Of a stretch of DNA of 64,000 bases, positions 60,345-64,000 are shown one piece after another (the stretch's first letter is position 1; every line of letters starts with the position of its first letter). The translations under genes were made by a program, and so were the position numbers. Below the pieces are notes generated by a model. The model was not told the DNA's origin. It ran no database searches and worked only from the letters and a program-made list of their open reading frames with translations. This DNA comes from Acridotheres tristis (Eukaryota; Chordata; Aves; Passeriformes; Sturnidae): positions 9,112,001 to 9,176,000 of the forward strand of contig CM072906.1 of NCBI GenBank assembly GCA_037013685.1, in the 5' to 3' direction.

Positions 60345-61219
60345 AGGGAGCTTCTATCCTCTTATTCCTCTGCTACCTCTACATTTACCTTTACTCTTTA
60401 AATGATAAATACATAACTTGTGGCTGATGGGTGAAGTATATTTTCGCCAATTTATATTTTTAAAAATCACTTAAGGTCTCCTCCTCATCCTCATGGCCTA
60501 TATTCCAGAGAGGTAAAAGGTCCCTTTGTAGTGGATTTTATGCTTGACAATGATATGATTTTTTTGATATGCCACAATTCTAAGATAAAAAAAAAAAAAA
60601 ATTCAGAAAAGATACAATGAGGCTTTATGGAGCTTATTTCATTTGTAGCGTGTTTGCACTTGAGGAGAAATTTGGCCTTGGAGCCTGTGTCTCTGTAAGC
60701 AGCATTCCTGGCTTTGCATATCAGATATGAAATTTGTTTGGAATGTTTGCTATAAAAATACCTACGCATGAACTTACATCAGCGAGAAAGCAACTCGGGC
60801 TTGACCTTTCTGCAGCTCCGATGTGGCAAGATCAGTCCATGAGGAAACAGTAACTTAGGGAATGACTCGCAAGTGGTGTTTTCACAGGCTTTGTTTCAGC
60901 GCAGGAACAATCCTTGGAACAAGCTGCCCTTAGAAATCAGTGTTTTCTTTCAGACTCCTTAGTTTCTGCTCGGGAGTGACCCAGGGTAGGTTACCAGGCT
61001 TAATGTTGTAACAAAGCCATTTGGGAAATCCTCCCATTCTGTGTCAGTCCTGGGCTGAATACTAAAAGCAAACATGCTGGAGAACAGCAAAGGGCAGGGG
61101 TGGTTTTGATCCTTTTACAATTCAGCCCGTGTTTCTGTTGCAGACAGTGAAAAGACATTTTAATGGAACAGGAACCTCCTACTGTCACCCCATGCCTGCA
61201 GCCCTGCGACTTAGAGGAC

Positions 61220-61700
61220 TTTTTGAGGAGAACCACCGTGCCCTGAGAGGTTTGAGGGGGCTGAGGGGCTGATCCCCTACGAGATTTTTTGGGGGTTGAG
61301 GAGCTCATTCCCTGTGCGGTTTGAGGGCATTGAGGGAATGATCCCTGAGAGGTTTGAAGGGGCTGAGGGCTGATCCCCTGTGAGGTTTTGGGGGACTGAA
61401 GGGCTGTTCCCTGTGAGGACCGAGGAGACTGAGGGAATGATCCCTGTGAGGTTTGAAGGGGCTGAGGGCTAATCCCCTGTGAGGTTTTGGGGGACTGAGG
61501 GGCTGTCCCCTGTGAGGACCGAGGGGACTGGGGGAATGATCCCCTGCGAAGTTTTGGGGGGCTGAGGGGCTCTTCCCTGCGCGCTTTAAGGACATTGAGG
61601 GAATGATCCCTGTGAGGTTTGAAGGCGCTGAGGGGCTGATCTCCTGTGAGGATCGAGGGGACTGAGGGGCTCTTCCCTGGGCGCTTTGAGGGTGCTGCGA
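61220..61700. repeat. 33-bp minisatellite upstream of USP32, about 14 units
   Basis: Units of 33-36 bp on the pattern gagggaatgatccctgtgag plus gtttgaaggggct. They alternate among three variants to make a roughly 99-bp higher-order repeat. On the minus strand the frame stays open for much of the array (an 11-residue period such as PQSPKTSQGIS) without an ATG at its head. Adjacent to the USP32 CpG island. Confidence 0.92.
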
Positions 61701-61994
61701 CTCTCACCCTCCCCCAGGAGCCTGAGGCCTTTCCGCCGGGGGCCCCATCGCACCGCAGCCTTTCTCCTCTCCGCGGTGCACGCTACGGGAAGCGCTGACA
61801 CCTTTCGCAAGCGACACCTTCCGAACAGCCTGTACCGGGGCAGAGCCCGCTTCTTCCTCGTCACATCTCCTTCCTCTACGCTGGGGGAGCGAACCCAGAG
61901 GCCAGGAAGCACCGGCGCGGCCGCTCACTCTGCCGAACCCCGAACATTGGCTGCCGCTGCTCCCCCTCAGCCGCCCCTGAGGGGACGCGCGACG

Positions 61995-62034
61995 GGCGGG
62001 GGGGGAGAACACGGGGAAGGAAGGGGGGGGGGGG
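61995..62034. promoter_or_regulatory. G-run cluster (potential G4) in USP32 promoter
   Basis: G runs of 3, 8, 4 and 12 bases within 40 bp, just upstream of the CCAAT box. The spacing suits G-quadruplex formation in the DNA. Confidence 0.6.
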
Positions 62035-62044
62035 TTCAGCGGTG

Positions 62045-62054
62045 ACCAATCAGA
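62045..62054 (+). promoter_or_regulatory. CCAAT box (NF-Y type)
   Basis: accaatcaga is a full match to the NF-Y consensus. It lies 230 bp upstream of the USP32 ATG, a typical distance for a CpG-island promoter. Confidence 0.7.
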
Positions 62055-62076
62055 GCCCGGCCCCGTCCTCCCCGCG

Positions 62077-62126
62077 CCCCACGTGACGCGGCGCGCGCGC
62101 CCCCCCCCTCCCCACGTGACGCGGCG
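62077..62126. promoter_or_regulatory. duplicated CACGTGAC E-box element
   Basis: The element cccacgtgacgcggcg occurs twice, 33 bp apart (62,078-62,093 and 62,111-62,126). Its core CACGTGAC is the binding sequence of USF and the MiT/TFE factors (TFEB, TFE3) and overlaps the CLEAR motif of lysosomal genes. The repeat of 16 bp suggests a local duplication. Confidence 0.7.
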
Positions 62127-62231
62127 ATGGAGGCTGCGGCGGCGGCGGCGGGGCGGGCGCGCGCGGCCGCCGCCTCCTCCTCCTCCCCCCGCCCCCCCCG
62201 GGCGGCCCCGCCCCCCCTCCCCCGTCGGTAG
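62127..62231 (+). CDS. candidate uORF 1 of USP32
   Basis: ATG at 62,127 opens 34 codons (MEAAAAAGRARAAAASSSS, then Pro/Arg-rich) to TAG at 62,229-62,231, 43 nt before the USP32 start. It follows the second CACGTGAC box so closely that it may lie upstream of the transcription start. Functional only if transcribed. Confidence 0.3.
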   Translation: MEAAAAAAGRARAAAASSSSPRPPRAAPPPLPRR

Positions 62232-62257
62232 CGGCTCCGGCGGGCGCCGCCGCGGCC

Positions 62258-62266
62258 ATGGACTGA
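62258..62266 (+). CDS. minimal uORF (Met-Asp-stop) of USP32
   Basis: atggactga in a strong context (G at -3, G at +4) ends 8 nt before the USP32 ATG. Very short uORFs with strong starts usually reduce initiation at the next AUG, because little distance is left for re-initiation. Leaky scanning or a transcription start in between would avoid this. Confidence 0.6.
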   Translation: MD

Positions 62267-62274
62267 GCGGCACC

Positions 62275-62332
62275 ATGGGCGCCAAGGAGTCCCGCATCGG
62301 CTTCCTCGGCTACGACGAGGCCCTGCGGAGGG
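62275..62332 (+). CDS. USP32: USP32 coding exon 1 (partial gene)
   Basis: Ubiquitin carboxyl-terminal hydrolase 32, a 1,600-residue membrane-associated deubiquitinase with N-terminal EF-hands, DUSP and USP domains. It acts on RAB7 and LAMTOR1 in the late endosome/lysosome system (family knowledge). This 58-nt exon encodes MGAKESRIGFLGYDEALRR and the first base of the next codon; donor gtgagg, phase 1. The human N-terminus I recall differs at only two or three positions. Gly2 followed by Ser6 fits the N-myristoylation pattern MGxxxS. The start has A at -3 and G at +4. Exon 2 is not in the remaining 1.67 kb, consistent with the large first intron of this gene. Confidence 0.92.
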
Positions 62333-62701
62333 GTGAGGAGGAGCGGCGGGGAAGGGCGGGAGGGCTGGGTGGAGGTTGGTGGGGAGAGAGAGGGGGGCCC
62401 CGGCGGTGCCCCCCGCCAGCGGGCGGTGAGGCGGCACCTCCATGACGGACCCCGCGCGGAGGCACTTGCGCCGTTCGGGGGTTCCTTCCCCTTCACCCCC
62501 TACCCCGTCGTTTATTTATTTATCTTATCTCTCTGTTTATTTCTCTCTCTCTCTCTGCTTCTTTACCGCGGCAGGGCCGCCGGTGCCATCCCCTCCCCGG
62601 CGCTCTCGGCCCGGCCCTCGGCCGTGCGCGGGCAGCCCGGCTAAATCGGGCAGCGCTGGCAGCCCGGTGTGACAGGGCTGTCACCCACACACAGACACAT
62701 A

Positions 62702-62741
<40 letters not shown>

Positions 62742-64000
62742 GCTCCCGGCTCTGCCCGCTCCTCGTGTTTACTTCCCCGTGCTCGGGGATCACGCATCTG
62801 CAGCCCCGCATGGAAAGATGGATGTGGCGTGCGTGGCTCGGGGCCGATGTCGCTGTTTTAGCCCGGTTTAGGGTCCTCCCGGAGGATTTAAAGAGGAACT
62901 AGCGAAGGGAAAACATAAACAAGCTGAATGGTGAATGCTTGCAGCTGCAGGGCTCCGAGGCGACAGCAAGCTACACCCTGGCTCTGGAACTGATAGCCAA
63001 GTCCAAGGACAAAGAGGGACAGGAATTTTCAGCGGTAGATGGTTTGAAGGGAGGACAGGTGTCTGGAATTGTTGCCCTATTGTGCGTTCACGTGATGCAG
63101 TGCAGGTAAAGCAGCTCACCTGTTTGATATTTAAAGCCCTGATAAAATTCATAAGCTCGAGCCAATCTATGGCTGCCCTTTTTATTCCTGCTTGCATGCG
63201 AGAGGCATGTCAGGAGTGATAAGGGAGAACTGGGAGGAACCGCTGGGTGTTAACTGAAAAAGAAACAAATTGACGTGAAATGGGGTTTTCGTTAAATATT
63301 TCCTAATTTTTTTTTTTTTTCTGGTGGAGCCTCTGAGGGATGCCATGTCAGATGGGAAATGGAGCAACGTAGTGTCAAGCAGGAGAAACAAACGTATGAT
63401 TCAAAGTCACTCGTGTTACAGATTCTAAACATAACAGCCCTGAAGAATTTTCACTGCTAGTGAAAGTATAGGAAGTCTTTGAAAGCTTTGGTGCACGTAT
63501 TTTTAGAAGAGCTGGAGTTATAAATGCAGCCTGGTAGAGGTGTGAAGTTAAATATATCAGAAAGCATTTGAAATAAGCTGTTTGGTGGAAAATACAGTCA
63601 TTTGGTCACGATGTATATTCTAAAGTTCCTAAATAAGAAAAACCAATTGTTTTGAATTTTCAAGTTAGATTGAAACTCTTACAGTGCTTCAAAATCGAGG
63701 GAGTTGATCTGGATGCTTCATAATTAATAAGATTGATTTCTTCTTAATAAAAAATTATTTCTGTGCAGTGAATATAATACTTTTCTTTGTTATTTTTTTG
63801 GATGTTTTTCTTCTCTATATGAGATCTTCAATACTGTTTTTCTGTAGGAGACCAGAAAGGTTGTTTTAGGCACTCTGTTATAAATTGATGTTTTGCTAAA
63901 TAACTCTGTTGTTTACTTAACCAGTGAATCACTGTATGTATAAAACAGGCCAGTTATCAAAACATTATTTGTTAGACCATTCTTACTTCCACAGAACCTT
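62333..64000 (+). other. USP32 intron 1 (start only)
   Basis: Begins in the CpG island, with a pyrimidine-rich tract at 62,512-62,562 and an AC microsatellite at 62,703-62,740. It becomes AT-rich beyond 63,200. No second exon or RNA gene recognised. Confidence 0.8.
62703..62740. repeat. AC dinucleotide microsatellite, 19 units
   Basis: 38 bp of uninterrupted AC, about 370 bp downstream of USP32 exon 1. Likely length-polymorphic. Confidence 0.97.

Larger units (their letters stand above)
43076..61219. other. intergenic region between APPBP2 and USP32
   Basis: 18 kb without a recognised gene. The left part (43-50 kb) is moderately GC-rich with many chance open frames. The right part (50-60 kb) has AT-rich, motif-dense blocks. 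In mammals the small gene C17orf64/CHCT1 lies in this interval by recall; I could not find its conserved helical domain here. Contents noted separately: a CR1 tail, 24-bp duplication, CT, TG and AT repeats, and candidate enhancers. A poly-T run lies at 56,272-56,290. Confidence 0.6.
61690..62700. promoter_or_regulatory. CpG island promoter of USP32
   Basis: CpG-dense island with exon 1 near its centre. It contains a CCAAT box at 62,046-62,050, twin CACGTGAC boxes at 62,080-62,087 and 62,113-62,120, and long G and C homopolymer runs. There is no TATA box. Confidence 0.85.

Overview
This window is eukaryotic nuclear DNA from a bird, most likely a songbird. The evidence is intron-split vertebrate genes with GT/AG splice sites, CpG-island promoters, and several CR1 LINE fragments of the type typical of avian (especially passerine) genomes. 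It matches the conserved block PPM1D - APPBP2 - USP32 (human 17q23.2; chicken and finch chromosome 19 as I recall). No species is named in the sequence, so the bird and songbird calls are inference.

Layout. Positions 1-11,953 hold the 5' half of PPM1D (WIP1 phosphatase) on the minus strand: coding exons 1-3 (11,512-11,953; 7,078-7,306; 4,776-4,900). Exons 4-6 lie beyond the left edge. The PPM1D promoter is a CpG island (about 11,270-12,350) with a 15-codon uORF and a perfect p53 half-site. From 12,350 to 19,140 there is AT-rich intergenic DNA with a CR1 fragment at 16,650-17,050. A second CR1 fragment (19,150-19,545) abuts a GC-rich 56-bp minisatellite (19,735-20,215) in the APPBP2 CpG island. 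APPBP2 is complete on the plus strand: 13 coding exons from 20,419 to 38,444, 586 codons, with every junction in frame. It has an inferred 4.6-kb 3' UTR ending near 43,075. From 43,075 to 61,220 I recognise no gene. This gap contains a CR1 tail, simple repeats, an AT-dinucleotide hairpin and several AT-rich blocks that resemble conserved enhancers. From 61,220 a 33-bp minisatellite leads into the USP32 CpG island, where the first coding exon (62,275-62,332) encodes 19 residues. The rest of USP32 is off the right edge.

How the genes relate. PPM1D and APPBP2 are divergent, with start codons about 8.5 kb apart. APPBP2 and USP32 are head-to-tail. PPM1D is a nuclear PP2C-family phosphatase that shuts off the p53/ATM response. 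APPBP2 is a TPR-type substrate receptor of CUL2 ubiquitin ligases that also binds the APP tail. USP32 is a membrane-associated deubiquitinase of the endolysosomal system. They are neighbours by conserved synteny, not an operon.

I found no unknown multi-gene system. The observations most worth checking are regulatory or structural: a seven-run G-quadruplex motif just upstream of the APPBP2 ATG, a start-Asp-stop mini-uORF 8 nt before the USP32 ATG, duplicated CACGTGAC boxes in the USP32 promoter, the p53 half-site and uORF in PPM1D, an inverted CR1 pair in APPBP2 intron 1, the two promoter minisatellites, and one unexplained antisense open frame at 25,996-26,586.
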